A DNA stretch of 64,000 bases from Rhizobium johnstonii 3841 (GCF_000009265.1 NC_008380.1:1617501-1681500); one strand, 5' to 3'. Counted from the first letter of the stretch, positions 54,985 to 64,000 are shown. Notes: a model not told the origin generated them from the letters alone. Translations and numbers: made by a program.

Positions 54985-56343
54985 TTACTTCGCGTTCAAA
55001 AACTCGCCAACCTCAACCAGACTGAACTCGTTATTGTCGGCCTTGTCGACGGCGCGGCCGGCCGAAAAGGGCAGATTGTTGTCGTTGCCGATGATGATGT
55101 GCGTGGCGTCGACGCGATCGACGTTTTCGATCGTCACGAAGGGCATGTCGTAAACGCCGTCCTTGCTGCCGGCCTTCTTCTTGTTGTCGGGGTCCTGGAT
55201 GTTCAGGAGATCGATATAGCCGATCTTGCGGACGGCCATGCCGACATTGGCATCGTTGAACTTGATCTTGTAGACGCGCTTCAGCACGGCCGGAGCTTCG
55301 AAGCAATCCGGCTTCGGCTGCTTCGGGTCGGCGCAGGCCTTGTCCGTCGTGCCGGCGCCGTTATCGCGCTCGATGACGAGAGCGGTCGTGTCGTCGAGCA
55401 TGTTGAAGTCGCCGATCGACACACCCTTGTCCTCGAATGGATAGAGCCAGCTGCGGCCGGTCCACTTCTTCGAAGCGACATCGAACTCGATGACGCGGAT
55501 GGCGGTGTGGCCGTCGATGGTTTCCACCGTGCCGTCATCCTTGTAGATGGCGCCTTCGAGCAGGCCGTAGAGCTTGGCGCCGTCCTTCGACATGGCGAGG
55601 CCTTCGAAGCCGCCGGAGCGCTTCAGATTGAAGACCGGCATCTTCGCAGCCGGGTTGGCCGGAACCGATATAAGCGGATTGTCGGGCGAAAGCACCGGCT
55701 TGCCGTCGAGCGTCGTTGGGATGACGTCGGTGAGGCGGCCTGATGTGTCGAACTTCAGGATGTAGGGACCGAATTCGTCGCCGATCCAGAAGCCATCGGC
55801 AACCGGCTGGATCGATTCGATGTCGAAGTCGGCGCCGGTGAGATAACGCGTATCGGTGCCTTCGAGAACGATCGGGAACGGAGCGATCTTGTTCGGATCG
55901 GAAAGGAAGAGGTTCTTGACGACTTCAGCCTTGTTGCCGGCCCAGTCGAACTTCATCTGGTGCAGGAAGAGCATGGAGTCCGACGAGTTGGACTTCGAGC
56001 CGAAGCCGTTGTCGGAGAGGGTCCAGAAGGTGCCGTCGGCCATCGTCTTGACGCCGGAGAAACCCTGGATCGGCTGGCCGTCGAAAGGAAGCTTCAGATC
56101 GGTGATGCGGGCGCTGTCCTTACCGGGAACGGTGCCGAGCGCTTCGGTGCGCTTGCGGTCCGGCGTCGTAAACTTGCCGGAATGCTTGAGGAATTCGGGG
56201 GCATCGGCCGGCGCCGGAACCATGGTGTTGGCAGGCAGGATCGCCTGGCCCGCGAGTTTGGCCGGGAACTGCTGCTGGTCGGCCGAAGCGGCGCCCGTGA
56301 CCAGGATGAAAAGCGATACGGAAGCAAAAAGGACGTTCTTCAT
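54985..56343 (-). CDS. phytase-like esterase domain protein, secreted
   Basis: An exported 452-residue protein with a signal peptide ending ASA before DQ (about residue 21). It belongs to the family annotated 'esterase-like activity of phytase': IQGFSGVKTMADGTFWTLSDNGFGSKSNS, DIESIQPVADGFWIGDEFGPYIL and GGFEGLAMSKDG are its conserved segments in a beta-propeller. The family hydrolyses phosphoesters or other esters in the periplasm; the substrate is not settled. A Pho-box-like direct repeat lies upstream. Separated from ppx by a repeat and a likely terminator. Confidence 0.83.
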   Translation of the reverse strand: MKNVLFASVSLFILVTGAASADQQQFPAKLAGQAILPANTMVPAPADAPEFLKHSGKFTTPDRKRTEALGTVPGKDSARITDLKLPFDGQPIQGFSGVKTMADGTFWTLSDNGFGSKSNSSDSMLFLHQMKFDWAGNKAEVVKNLFLSDPNKIAPFPIVLEGTDTRYLTGADFDIESIQPVADGFWIGDEFGPYILKFDTSGRLTDVIPTTLDGKPVLSPDNPLISVPANPAAKMPVFNLKRSGGFEGLAMSKDGAKLYGLLEGAIYKDDGTVETIDGHTAIRVIEFDVASKKWTGRSWLYPFEDKGVSIGDFNMLDDTTALVIERDNGAGTTDKACADPKQPKPDCFEAPAVLKRVYKIKFNDANVGMAVRKIGYIDLLNIQDPDNKKKAGSKDGVYDMPFVTIENVDRVDATHIIIGNDNNLPFSAGRAVDKADNNEFSLVEVGEFLNAK

Positions 56344-56393
56344 AATATCCCCGTGGAACGGATTGCAAAGGCCTTCCGCTTAGCAGGGCTTCC

Positions 56394-56411
56394 GTGTCAG
56401 CGAATTGACGG
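56394..56411 (-). promoter_or_regulatory. candidate Pho box upstream of the phytase-like gene
   Basis: On the minus strand CCGTCAA-TTCG-CTGACAC: half-sites match CTGTCAT/C at 5 and 6 of 7. It ends 8 bases before TGCTAA, a weak -10 candidate, and about 51 bases before the ATG. Confidence 0.4.
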
Positions 56412-56449
56412 TTGGGTGAAGCTTTGGTGACGTCCGGTGTAGTCGTTGC

Positions 56450-57544
56450 TCAGCCGTGCAGTATGACCGCCTGCGTGTTCAGCACGGTGACCGCGCGCGA
56501 GGAGAGCGCCATGACGCCGAGCGCCTGGCCGCGTCCCTTCACGGCATGGGTGCCGAGATCCTCGCAGGATATGTCGTCGGGAAATTTCATGCGCCGGGCA
56601 AGCTCGCTGGAAATCAGAATCGATCTGTTCAGACTGCGGCAGAGCGTCTCCAACCGGGCGGTGGTGTTCACCGTATCGCCGAAATAGCTGATCTTATGAT
56701 GATCGACACCGATTTCGGCGGTGATGATCTCGCCGCCGTGAAGGGCGGCACGGAGCTTCGGCACCTGCCCGTAATTTTTCCGCCAGCCGGCGGCATTGGC
56801 GTCGATGTCGGCAAGGATATCGAAGATGCAGCGCACACAACGCGCATTCTTGACGCCGCGGGCAAGTGGCCAGGTGATGATCGCCGCATCGCCGACATAG
56901 TCGTTGATCATGCCCTTGTGGCGCCTGACCGGCTCGGCGAAGGTTGCAAACAGCGAGCTCAGCAGCTGTTGCGCCCTGAGGTCGCCGTGCTTTTCGGCAA
57001 AAGCCGTCGAATCGACGAGGTCGATGAACAGGAAGACGCGCTCCTCCTTGACCGGATTGCGGTAGCGGCTGATGAGCATGCTGAGAAAAACTTCACGACC
57101 AAGCAGTTCTCGCACACGCAAGACGAAGATCAGCATCGTGCAGACCGCCAGCGCATAGACGAAGACTTCGAACGGCATGATGACGAGGTCGAGAAGCGAC
57201 ACCGGCTTCACCATGCCGAGCGACCAGAGCAGCAGGCCGGCGCAGGCAAAGCCGATGCTCATCAGGATTTCGTAGATCAGCAGTTCGGTGAGGATGAAGG
57301 CGAAGGTCGGCAGCTTCTGGATGCGCCTGTAAAGCGTCCGAAACAGCACCTTGCGCTCGAAGGCGAGGATCGGCATGCCGATGAAGAGCGCGAAGATCGC
57401 CCCGATGATCGGCGTCTGATTGGAGTAGAACATCAGATCATAGACGACGCCGCTGGCCGCAAGAACGATCGTGATCAGGATCCAATTCTGTGTCGGAGAT
57501 ATTTCCCGCATGCCGCCTCTGCGCCGTGATGTTTCCTCTGCCAT
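56450..57544 (-). CDS. membrane-anchored class III adenylate cyclase
   Basis: A 364-residue protein. About four hydrophobic segments occupy residues 20-145, then a cytosolic cyclase domain. Metal-binding Asp175 (FIDLVDST) and Asp219 (YVGDAA) are present, with the adenine-selecting Lys284 (HKISYFGDTVNTTARLE) and transition-state residues Asn293 and Arg297. All catalytic residues are intact, so an active ATP-to-cAMP enzyme is expected. Rhizobia carry many such cyclases. Transcribed after rnd, with a RIME-like element in the 143-base gap. Confidence 0.9.
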   Translation of the reverse strand: MAEETSRRRGGMREISPTQNWILITIVLAASGVVYDLMFYSNQTPIIGAIFALFIGMPILAFERKVLFRTLYRRIQKLPTFAFILTELLIYEILMSIGFACAGLLLWSLGMVKPVSLLDLVIMPFEVFVYALAVCTMLIFVLRVRELLGREVFLSMLISRYRNPVKEERVFLFIDLVDSTAFAEKHGDLRAQQLLSSLFATFAEPVRRHKGMINDYVGDAAIITWPLARGVKNARCVRCIFDILADIDANAAGWRKNYGQVPKLRAALHGGEIITAEIGVDHHKISYFGDTVNTTARLETLCRSLNRSILISSELARRMKFPDDISCEDLGTHAVKGRGQALGVMALSSRAVTVLNTQAVILHG

Positions 57545-57584
57545 TGTTTCAGGCGGGAAAAAACCGTCAAGCGATTTCGAAATT

Positions 57585-57681
57585 GCAGCGCCGCGCGTCT
57601 TTTTCAGACGCGCGGCGCTGCAGCACTTTGATTGACTGCCTAATCTATCCTCAAATCGATGCCGATTTAAGGCGTGATGCA
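57585..57681. repeat. RIME-like intergenic repeat (copy 4, near full length)
   Basis: The first palindrome is perfect: 16-base arms starting GCAGCGCCGCGC around a TTTTC loop (57585-57621). Then AGCACTTTGATTGACTGC and a second palindromic block (TCAAATCG / CCGATTT, ending GATGCAG). It fills the space between rnd and the adenylate cyclase gene. Confidence 0.75.
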
Positions 57682-57687
57682 GCCGCC

Positions 57688-58833
57688 TCAGAGGCTGACG
57701 GTTTCGACCTTTCGGTCGACGAAGCGCAGAGCGATCGCGCCCTGGATCAGTTGCAGTGCCGGCTCGCCGAAAAGATCGCGCCGCCAGCCGTGCAGGGCAG
57801 CGACTTCGGCCTTCTCGCCCTCGGCGGCGATCTTGTCGAGATCTTCGCTATTGGCGATCACCTTCGGCGCCACGCCGTGTTTTTCCGAAATCAGCTTCAG
57901 CAGCACCTTCAACAATTCGACGGCAGCAGCGGCCCCTTCGGGCGCCTGCGCTTGGCGTGGCACATGCGGCATATCGGCCTTCGGTAGAGCAAGCGCGGTG
58001 TTGACGGCTTCGATGACAGCGGCGCCGGAAGTCGAGCGCTCCCAACCCTTCGGAACGGTGCGCAGACGGCCGAGCGCCTCGGTGTCCTTGGGCTGCTGCT
58101 GGGCGATCTCGTAGATCGCATCATCCTTCAGCACCCGCGAACGCGGCACGTTGCGGGCCCGCGCCTCGCGTTCGCGCCAGGCGGCGACATATTTCAGGAT
58201 CGCCAGCTCCTGCGGCTTGCGCAGGCGCATCTTCAGCCGCTGCCAGGCATCGTCTGGATGCATGTCGTAGGTTTCGCGCGACTCGAGAATGTCCATTTCC
58301 TCGGAGAGCCAGGAGCTGCGGCCTTCGCGATCGAGTTCCGCCTTCAGCGACAGGTAGACGTCGCGCAGGTGGGTGACGTCAGCCAGCGCATAATCCAGCT
58401 GCTTGTCCGACAGCGGCCGGCGGCTCCAGTCGGTGAAGCGCGACGACTTGTCGATGTGGACGTTCTTGATGCGGCTGACCAACTGGTCATAGGAGACGCT
58501 GTCGCCGAAGCCGCAGACCATGGCGGCGACCTGCGTGTCGAAGATCGGATGCGGAATGAGATTGCCGCGATTGAAGATGATTTCGATGTCCTGGCGCGCC
58601 GCGTGAAAGACCTTCAGCACCTTCGTATCGGCCATCAGCTCGAAGAAGGGGGCGAGATCGATGCCCTTGGCCAGCGGATCGACGAGAACTTCCGTCGTCG
58701 GGCTTGCCATCTGGATCAGGCAGAGTTCCGGCCAGAAGGTCGTTTCGCGCAGGAATTCGGTGTCGATGGTGATGAAGTCGGACTTGGCCAGCTCTTTGCA
58801 GGCGGCCGCCAAATCGGCGGTGGTTTGGATCAT
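57688..58833 (-). CDS. rnd: ribonuclease D
   Basis: 3'-5' exoribonuclease for tRNA and rRNA maturation; 381 residues. DEDD nuclease: Asp24 and Glu26 in ITIDTEFLRE, Asp in VFHAARQDIEII, and the Asp/Tyr of SDKQLDYALADVTHL. An HRDC domain follows in the C-terminal third. The last exonuclease residue is Asp in the usual Y-x3-D motif (YALAD). Confidence 0.95.
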   Translation of the reverse strand: MIQTTADLAAACKELAKSDFITIDTEFLRETTFWPELCLIQMASPTTEVLVDPLAKGIDLAPFFELMADTKVLKVFHAARQDIEIIFNRGNLIPHPIFDTQVAAMVCGFGDSVSYDQLVSRIKNVHIDKSSRFTDWSRRPLSDKQLDYALADVTHLRDVYLSLKAELDREGRSSWLSEEMDILESRETYDMHPDDAWQRLKMRLRKPQELAILKYVAAWREREARARNVPRSRVLKDDAIYEIAQQQPKDTEALGRLRTVPKGWERSTSGAAVIEAVNTALALPKADMPHVPRQAQAPEGAAAAVELLKVLLKLISEKHGVAPKVIANSEDLDKIAAEGEKAEVAALHGWRRDLFGEPALQLIQGAIALRFVDRKVETVSL

Positions 58834-58997
58834 ATCATTTCATTCGCAAGGAAAAGGTCGGTTAAACCTTCCTTCTCCTTTCGGTTCGATATGTCAATAC
58901 AACAGCATACGCTTCGAGCATTGCTGGCTAAGAATCACGTCCAAACTGAGGCAAGGCGCGATGCACGGCGGCAATCGCGGTGAAAGTGCAGGCAGTC

Positions 58998-60389
58998 TCA
59001 GCTGACCCTGAGATAGCTCGTCATCCCCGTCTTCTGGTGTTCGATGATATGGCAATGCAGCAGCCAGTCGCCGGGATTGTCGGCGACGAAGGCAAGCTGC
59101 ACCTTCTCGTCCGGCTGGATGAGATAGGTATCGGCGACCAGCGGCATTACCTCCCGCGTCGAGGAGGAGATTGCCGTGAAGCTCATCCCGTGCAGATGGA
59201 TCGGATGGGCATGCGGCGTGGTATTCTCCAGATTGAAGACATAGCTCTTGCCGAGTTTCAATTCCGCAAGCGGCGCCGTCGGATCGGGCGTGTCGCCTGG
59301 CCAGGGCACCTTGTTGATGGCCCAGAAACTGTAGCCGAGCGTGCCGCAGATGCTTTCGACGCTAGCATTCTCGGCCGTGGCGCTCAGCACCAGCGGGATC
59401 TGCTCGGCAGTGGTTAGATCGGCCTTCGGGACGGGATTGTCGACAAGCGGCCCAAGATCGCCGATGGCGCGCTTCAACGATGATCCGACCGCGCGCAGGC
59501 TGGCGATCGTCTTCGGCGCCGTGCCACGGATATCCTCGAGCGTCGCGACCGCACCTTCGCCATCCGGCATGCGCACGGCAAGATCGAGCCGTTGACCCGG
59601 TCCGATCTGCAGGAGGTCGAGGGAAAAACGCTTCGGCACCGGATTGCCGTCGATCGCGATGACGATGGCCTCGGCGCCTTCCATCTTCAGTGAGAAGATC
59701 CGCGTCACGTCGGTCACGGCGATGCGCAGCCGAACCAGCCCGCCGGCCGGCGCGTCGTATCGCGGCTCCTGATGCCAGTTGGCGGTGCGCACAGTGCCGT
59801 AGGTGCCGGTCTTGGCAGCGTCGCGTGGCCGGAAGGGGGCGATGAATTGTCCGTTGCCGCCGAGCCGCCAGTCGCGCAGGTTCAACACCACCTCGGCATC
59901 GAATTGTGGATCGGCCGGATCTTCGACGACGATGACGCCGGTCATGCCGTGCCCCATCTGCGTCAGCGTGTTGCAATGCGGATGATACCAGAAGGTGCCG
60001 GCATCGGGCGGTGTGAAGGCATAGTCGAAGCTGTCACCGGTATAGACGTAGGGCTGCGTCATGAACGGCACGCCGTCCATGCTGTTGTCGATGCGAAGCC
60101 CGTGCCAATGGATCGTCGTCGGCTCGTCGAGCTCGTTTTTCAGCCGCGCCGCATAGGGTCGCCCCTTCCTCATCCTGAGAATCGGCGGCATGCCGTCATG
60201 GCCCCAGCTCATGATATCCCTGGTCGGTCCCGCCTCGGTCAGCATGGCTTCGGTCTTCACCGCCGTCAGCAGCTGCGGTTCGGGAGCAGCCTCGGCAAAC
60301 CCGAATTTACCGGCAATGCCGATGCCGATGCCATAGGCACCCGCAACAGCGGATGCCTTAAGAAGGTTGCGTCGGCTAAGGAGAGGCAT
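58998..60389 (-). CDS. multicopper oxidase, Tat-exported
   Basis: A 463-residue periplasmic oxidase. The N-terminus is a twin-arginine signal (SRRNLLKAS). All copper ligands are present in order: HWHG, WYHPH, HPIHLHG, and [12 protein letters not shown], which provides the type 1 Cys, His and Met. Likely laccase/CueO-type oxidation of Cu(I) or phenolics. It lacks the Met-rich insert of CueO. GGAG lies 8 bases before the ATG. No copper regulator nearby. Confidence 0.9.
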   Translation of the reverse strand: MPLLSRRNLLKASAVAGAYGIGIGIAGKFGFAEAAPEPQLLTAVKTEAMLTEAGPTRDIMSWGHDGMPPILRMRKGRPYAARLKNELDEPTTIHWHGLRIDNSMDGVPFMTQPYVYTGDSFDYAFTPPDAGTFWYHPHCNTLTQMGHGMTGVIVVEDPADPQFDAEVVLNLRDWRLGGNGQFIAPFRPRDAAKTGTYGTVRTANWHQEPRYDAPAGGLVRLRIAVTDVTRIFSLKMEGAEAIVIAIDGNPVPKRFSLDLLQIGPGQRLDLAVRMPDGEGAVATLEDIRGTAPKTIASLRAVGSSLKRAIGDLGPLVDNPVPKADLTTAEQIPLVLSATAENASVESICGTLGYSFWAINKVPWPGDTPDPTAPLAELKLGKSYVFNLENTTPHAHPIHLHGMSFTAISSSTREVMPLVADTYLIQPDEKVQLAFVADNPGDWLLHCHIIEHQKTGMTSYLRVS

Positions 60390-60643
60390 GCGGATGCTCC
60401 ACGGTGAGAATGCCGATCCTTTTAAAGTTGACCGGCATCTTCATCAATACAGGAAGCGTAGCCAAACTGCCGCAGCATACCGGTCGCAGCCTCGCCATAA
60501 ACGCGTGTCAAACGCCGAGCCGCGCGCGCCAAGCCTTGACAAATCGGAGCGTCCATGCGCTTTTCCGCCCGATTTTCTTGTCGGCGCTTGAGGGTCTTGG
60601 AACCCTTGCTGCCGTCTTAAGCCACATGCCAGGATTTGAGATC

Positions 60644-62434
60644 ATGCATCGCTATCGCAGCCACACATGCGCCGCCCTCCGCAAGTCGGATGTCGGCTCG
60701 ACCGTCCGTATCTCCGGCTGGGTTCACCGCGTTCGCGACCATGGCGGCGTTCTCTTCATCGATCTTCGCGACCACTACGGCATCACCCAGGTCGTTGCCG
60801 ATCCCGACAGCCCGGCCTTCCAGATGGCGGAAACCGTGCGCGGCGAGTGGGTCATCCGTATCGACGGCCTCGTCAAGGCCCGCACCGAAGACACCGTCAA
60901 CAAGACCATGGCAACAGGCGAAATCGAGCTCTACGCACAGGAGATCGAAGTCCTCTCCGCCGCCAAGGAATTGCCGCTGCCGGTCTTCGGCGAGCCGGAC
61001 TATCCCGAAGACGTCCGCCTGAAGTATCGCTTCCTCGATCTTCGCCGCGAAACGCTGCACCGGAACATCGTCAAGCGCACCCAGGTCATCTCGGCCATGC
61101 GCCGCGAAATGGGCAATGTCGGCTTTACGGAGTACACGACGCCGATCCTGACGGCCTCCTCGCCGGAAGGCGCGCGCGACTTCCTCGTGCCGTCGCGCAT
61201 CCATCCCGGCACTTTCTATGCGCTGCCGCAGGCGCCGCAGCAGTACAAGCAGTTGCTGATGGTTGCCGGCTTCGACCGCTACTTCCAGATCGCGCCGTGC
61301 TTCCGCGACGAAGACCCGCGCGCCGATCGCCTGCCGGGCGAATTTTACCAGCTCGACCTCGAAATGAGCTTCGTCACCCAGGAAGACGTCTGGAACACGA
61401 TGGGCCCGCTGATGACCTCGATCTTCGAGGAATTCGCCGAAGGCAAGCCGGTCACTAAGGAATGGCCGCGCATCCCCTATGACGAAGCGATCCGCAAATA
61501 TGGCTCCGACAAGCCCGATCTGCGCAACCCGATCGTCATGCAGGCCGTGACCGAGCATTTTGCCGGCTCGGGCTTCAAGGTTTTCGCGGGCATGATCGCC
61601 TCCAACCCGAAGGTCGAGATCTGGGCTATTCCGGCCAAGACCGGCGGTTCAAGAGCGTTCTGCGATCGCATGAATGCCTGGGCGCAGTCGACCGGTCAGC
61701 CTGGCCTCGGCTACATCTTCTGGCGCAAGGAAGGTGACAAGCTCGAGGGCGCCGGCCCGCTTGCAAAGAACATCGGCGAGGAGCGCACCGACGCGATCCG
61801 TACCCAGCTCGGCCTCGATGACGGTGACGCCTGCTTCTTCGTTGCGGGCGATCCGGCGAAGTTCTACAAGTTTGCCGGTGAAGCCCGCACCAAGGCCGGC
61901 GAAGAGCTGAACCTTGTCGATCGCGACCGTTTCGAACTCTGCTGGATCGTCGACTTCCCGTTCTTCGAATGGAGCGAGGAAGACAAGAAGGTCGATTTCG
62001 CCCACAACCCGTTCTCGATGCCGCAGGGCGGCCTCGATGCGCTTCAGAACCAGGATCCGCTGACGATCAAGGCGTTCCAGTATGACGCCGTCTGCAACGG
62101 TTTCGAAATCGCCTCGGGCTCGATCCGTAACCAGTCGCCGGAAACCATGGTCGCCGCCTTCGAGAAGGTCGGCCTCAGCCAGCAGGATGTCGAGGACCGT
62201 TTCGGCGGCCTCTACCGCGCCTTCCAGTACGGCGCCCCCCCGCATGGCGGCGCCGCCTTCGGTATCGACCGTATCGTCATGCTGCTCGTCGGCGCGAAGA
62301 ACCTGCGCGAAATCTCGCTGTTCCCGATGAACCAGCAGGCCCAGGACCTGTTGATGGGCGCCCCGAGCCCGGCAGCGCCGACACAGTTGCGCGAACTCTC
62401 GATCCGGCCGATCCCGCCGGTCAAGAAAGACTGA
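60644..62434 (+). CDS. aspS: aspartyl-tRNA synthetase (probably non-discriminating)
   Basis: Class II synthetase of 596 residues. The anticodon-binding OB fold is at the start ([20 protein letters not shown]), motif 2 is [10 protein letters not shown], and motif 3 lies near GIDRIVMLL at the end. His28 and the DHGG stretch (32-35) match the residues associated with enzymes that also charge tRNA-Asn, as expected where GatCAB finishes Asn-tRNA synthesis. The start at 60644 is taken from the family N-terminus; an in-frame extension to 60404 is not supported. Confidence 0.95.
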   Translation: MHRYRSHTCAALRKSDVGSTVRISGWVHRVRDHGGVLFIDLRDHYGITQVVADPDSPAFQMAETVRGEWVIRIDGLVKARTEDTVNKTMATGEIELYAQEIEVLSAAKELPLPVFGEPDYPEDVRLKYRFLDLRRETLHRNIVKRTQVISAMRREMGNVGFTEYTTPILTASSPEGARDFLVPSRIHPGTFYALPQAPQQYKQLLMVAGFDRYFQIAPCFRDEDPRADRLPGEFYQLDLEMSFVTQEDVWNTMGPLMTSIFEEFAEGKPVTKEWPRIPYDEAIRKYGSDKPDLRNPIVMQAVTEHFAGSGFKVFAGMIASNPKVEIWAIPAKTGGSRAFCDRMNAWAQSTGQPGLGYIFWRKEGDKLEGAGPLAKNIGEERTDAIRTQLGLDDGDACFFVAGDPAKFYKFAGEARTKAGEELNLVDRDRFELCWIVDFPFFEWSEEDKKVDFAHNPFSMPQGGLDALQNQDPLTIKAFQYDAVCNGFEIASGSIRNQSPETMVAAFEKVGLSQQDVEDRFGGLYRAFQYGAPPHGGAAFGIDRIVMLLVGAKNLREISLFPMNQQAQDLLMGAPSPAAPTQLRELSIRPIPPVKKD

Positions 62435-62454
62435 GATCGTCTGATCCCAAATGC

Positions 62455-62482
62455 AAAAGCCCGGTAATTGCCGGGCTTTTCT
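62455..62482 (+). terminator. terminator of aspS
   Basis: AAAAGCCCGG and CCGGGCTTTT pair around a short TAATTG loop, 20 bases after the stop. It also faces the end of the convergent hydrolase gene. Confidence 0.85.
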
Positions 62483-62496
62483 GTTGGTTCGGTCGC

Positions 62497-63663
62497 TCAC
62501 AATGCCGCGTAGATCGCCTCGCGAAGATCGACTGTGAACTTGCCCCACATGCCCTCCAGCGTCGTGTTGGTCAGCGCAACGACGGTCAACCCGTTGACCG
62601 GATCGATGAACCAGCTATGGCCGTAGACGCCGCCCCACTTCAGCGTGCCCTTGGGGAAGGGGACGCCTGCCTCGGCCGGATTGGTGATAACAGACCAGCC
62701 GAAGCCAAAGCCGGAGCCGGGCTCGTGCTGCTGGCGCTGGCCGTCTGCCTGGTCCGTCGTCATCATCCCTACGGTTTCGGTCGAGAGCAGCGGTGCGCCG
62801 CCCCTACGGATGGTGTCGAGTATGGCCAGGATATCACCCGCCGTTCCCGCCATGCCGGCGCCGCCCGAATGATAGGAGGCCGGGTGGAAGATGCGGTTCG
62901 GCGCGAAGCGGATGGGACCCATCAGCGACATCACCAGCGCAGTCTCGCCCATCAGCGCCGGATCGGGTGAAGCGTCCATATAGGCCGCTGCCAGCCGGCT
63001 GCGGTCGCGAACCGAAAACGCGGTATCGGCAAGGCCAAGCGGTTTCGTCACCAGTTCAGCAACGGCCTCGCCCAGCGGCACGCTGGTTTCCGCCTCGATG
63101 ACGCCGCCCAGAACATCCATGGCGACGGAATATTGCCAGTCGCTGCCCGGCGCGAAGCGCAGTGGCGCGCTGGCGATCCGCCGCAGGTTCTCGGCCAGCG
63201 GCAGTCCCGGTTCGTCGAGGCCGTCGGAAACGCCGGCGCGGGTATAGGCATCGTCCCCTTCGAAGAAGCTGTAGCTGAGGCCGGACGTATGGGTCAGCAG
63301 GTGGCGGATGCGAATGATCGCTTCGCTGCCGTCAGGCAGCCTCGGTTGAAAGTCCGGCAGCCACCTCGTCACCGGGTCGTCGAGTCCGATTCTTCCCTGC
63401 TCGACGAGCCGCATCGCAGCGATGGTGACGATTGGCTTGGTGATGGAGGCAAGCCTGAAAATGGTGTCCTCGCGCATCGGCAGACCGTTTTCGCGGTCGG
63501 CGAGGCCGGCGGCGCGGCGATGGACGATCTCTCCGTCGCGGGCGATAAGCACCACCGTTCCCACAAGCCGATTGTCGTCGAGAGCGCTTGTGATGGCCGC
63601 ATCGACTGCTGCTGCAAGCGATGAATTCCTGTCGGCGTCTGCCGTTTCGAGGGGAAGACTCAT
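62497..63663 (-). CDS. class C beta-lactamase-like serine hydrolase
   Basis: A 388-residue soluble hydrolase of the beta-lactamase/EstB family. The nucleophile is Ser73 in SITK (S-x-x-K). The usual Tyr of Y-x-N appears as Tyr178 in YSV, so the Asn is missing, which argues for an esterase or peptidase-like activity rather than true beta-lactamase. No signal peptide, so it acts in the cytosol. The start at 63663 has AAGGT upstream. Divergent from a TetR regulator that may control it. Confidence 0.82.
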   Translation of the reverse strand: MSLPLETADADRNSSLAAAVDAAITSALDDNRLVGTVVLIARDGEIVHRRAAGLADRENGLPMREDTIFRLASITKPIVTIAAMRLVEQGRIGLDDPVTRWLPDFQPRLPDGSEAIIRIRHLLTHTSGLSYSFFEGDDAYTRAGVSDGLDEPGLPLAENLRRIASAPLRFAPGSDWQYSVAMDVLGGVIEAETSVPLGEAVAELVTKPLGLADTAFSVRDRSRLAAAYMDASPDPALMGETALVMSLMGPIRFAPNRIFHPASYHSGGAGMAGTAGDILAILDTIRRGGAPLLSTETVGMMTTDQADGQRQQHEPGSGFGFGWSVITNPAEAGVPFPKGTLKWGGVYGHSWFIDPVNGLTVVALTNTTLEGMWGKFTVDLREAIYAAL

Positions 63664-63671
63664 CAGATTAA

Positions 63672-63741
63672 ACCTTCTATAATCACAATGACCGTTCCTG
63701 AATATAGAAGGTCGTTTCGAATTTCTAGAGTGATCATTGTG
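63672..63741. promoter_or_regulatory. divergent regulatory region with nested inverted repeats
   Basis: ACCTTCTATA (63672-63681) is the exact complement of TATAGAAGGT (63703-63712). CACAATGA (63684-63691) is the exact complement of TCATTGTG (63734-63741). These lie between the hydrolase and the TetR gene and are plausible TetR operator half-sites. Confidence 0.5.
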
Positions 63742-64000
63742 AAAAATAGACGAGACGTGGAAAATTCTACCGCCCGCCGCCGCGGCCGTCCGCCGGCCTT
63801 CGACCGCGAGACCGTTCTCTCGGCTGCCCGCGAAACCTTCTGGGCGCATGGATATGAGGGCGCCTCGATCGCCGATCTCACCGCCGCCATGGGCATCACG
63901 CCGCAAAGCCTCTATGCCGCCTTCAACTCGAAGGCCGATCTCTATCGCGCCGCGCTGGAGCAATACCGAGGGCTGGGCTCCGACACGTTTTCCGCACTCG
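63739..64000 (+). CDS. TetR/AcrR-family transcriptional regulator, N-terminal part
   Basis: Runs off the window end. The visible 87 codons contain the TetR helix-turn-helix (VLSAARETFWAHGYEGASI, then LTAAMGITPQSLYAAFNSKADLY). After a basic GRPP stretch this is the standard N-terminal layout. Start GTG at 63739 has AGAG about 8 bases upstream; in-frame GTGs at 63730 and 63757 are alternatives. The neighbouring divergent hydrolase is its likely target. Confidence 0.85.
   Translation, partial: MKNRRDVENSTARRRGRPPAFDRETVLSAARETFWAHGYEGASIADLTAAMGITPQSLYAAFNSKADLYRAALEQYRGLGSDTFSAL

Noticed and set aside
1..64000. tRNA, rRNA, insertion-sequence, prophage or toxin-antitoxin genes
   Set aside because: The intergenic spaces were read for cloverleaf-type sequences, transposases, integrases and small paired genes; none was seen. 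A covariance-model search would settle the tRNA question.

Overview
The window is ordinary-looking chromosomal DNA from a GC-rich alphaproteobacterium, almost certainly Rhizobium (R. etli / R. leguminosarum type). The evidence is the gene order rpsF-rpsR-DUF2232-rplI-dnaB-alr, a RopB-type outer-membrane protein, an hdaA-ppk-ppx group, and several families of dispersed intergenic repeats of the kind known from rhizobia (RIME-like and related palindromes). No phage, insertion sequence, CRISPR array, rRNA or tRNA gene was seen. Coding is dense on both strands and nearly every gene has a recognisable family. Start codons were chosen from Shine-Dalgarno position, overlaps and family N-termini.

Layout. 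1-7.2 kb: end of a LysE-type exporter, then the minus-strand ribosomal/replication run (rpsF, rpsR, DUF2232, rplI, dnaB, alr) and a Tas-like aldo/keto reductase. 7.4-14 kb: plus-strand fatty-acid synthesis and envelope group (fabD, fabG, acpP, fabF, mltG, yicC, gmk). 14-22.5 kb: minus-strand outer-membrane biogenesis operon (lptF-lptG-lptD-surA-like-pdxA-rsmA) with a PAP2 phosphatase upstream. 22.6-34 kb: pepA-holC, a lipoprotein, a sugar dehydrogenase, an S9 peptidase, an ABC-F ATPase, a diguanylate-cyclase-like protein, a DinB protein, a GST and ndk. 34-40 kb: a CGNR regulator/lipoprotein pair divergent from an orphan LivH-type permease, then moaE/moaD/pgsA/uvrC and a pteridine-reductase-like SDR. 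40-50 kb: ropB, GST, rlmJ, a molybdopterin oxidoreductase coupled to a Nudix hydrolase, phnM, purN-purM. 49-64 kb: AI-2E-family permease, hdaA, ppk, ppx, a phytase-like secreted protein, an adenylate cyclase, rnd, a multicopper oxidase, aspS, a class-C beta-lactamase-like hydrolase and the start of a TetR regulator.

How the parts connect. The fab/acp genes supply acyl chains and the lpt genes deliver LPS to the outer membrane. The PAP2 protein next to them may trim lipid A. The ppk/ppx pair makes and degrades polyphosphate, and phnM and the phytase-like protein handle phosphonates or phosphoesters. By eye, all three of these phosphorus loci carry a Pho-box-like direct repeat ending 8 nt before a possible -10, which suggests shared PhoB control.

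No clearly new multi-gene system was found. The best leads are the three Pho-box candidates, a perfect palindrome that contains both divergent -10 elements between the CGNR regulator and the orphan permease, five tandem 20-21 bp palindromic units upstream of the ABC-F gene, a 165-bp inverted-repeat element between moaD and moaE, and an SDR with a PTR1-type catalytic triad coupled to uvrC.
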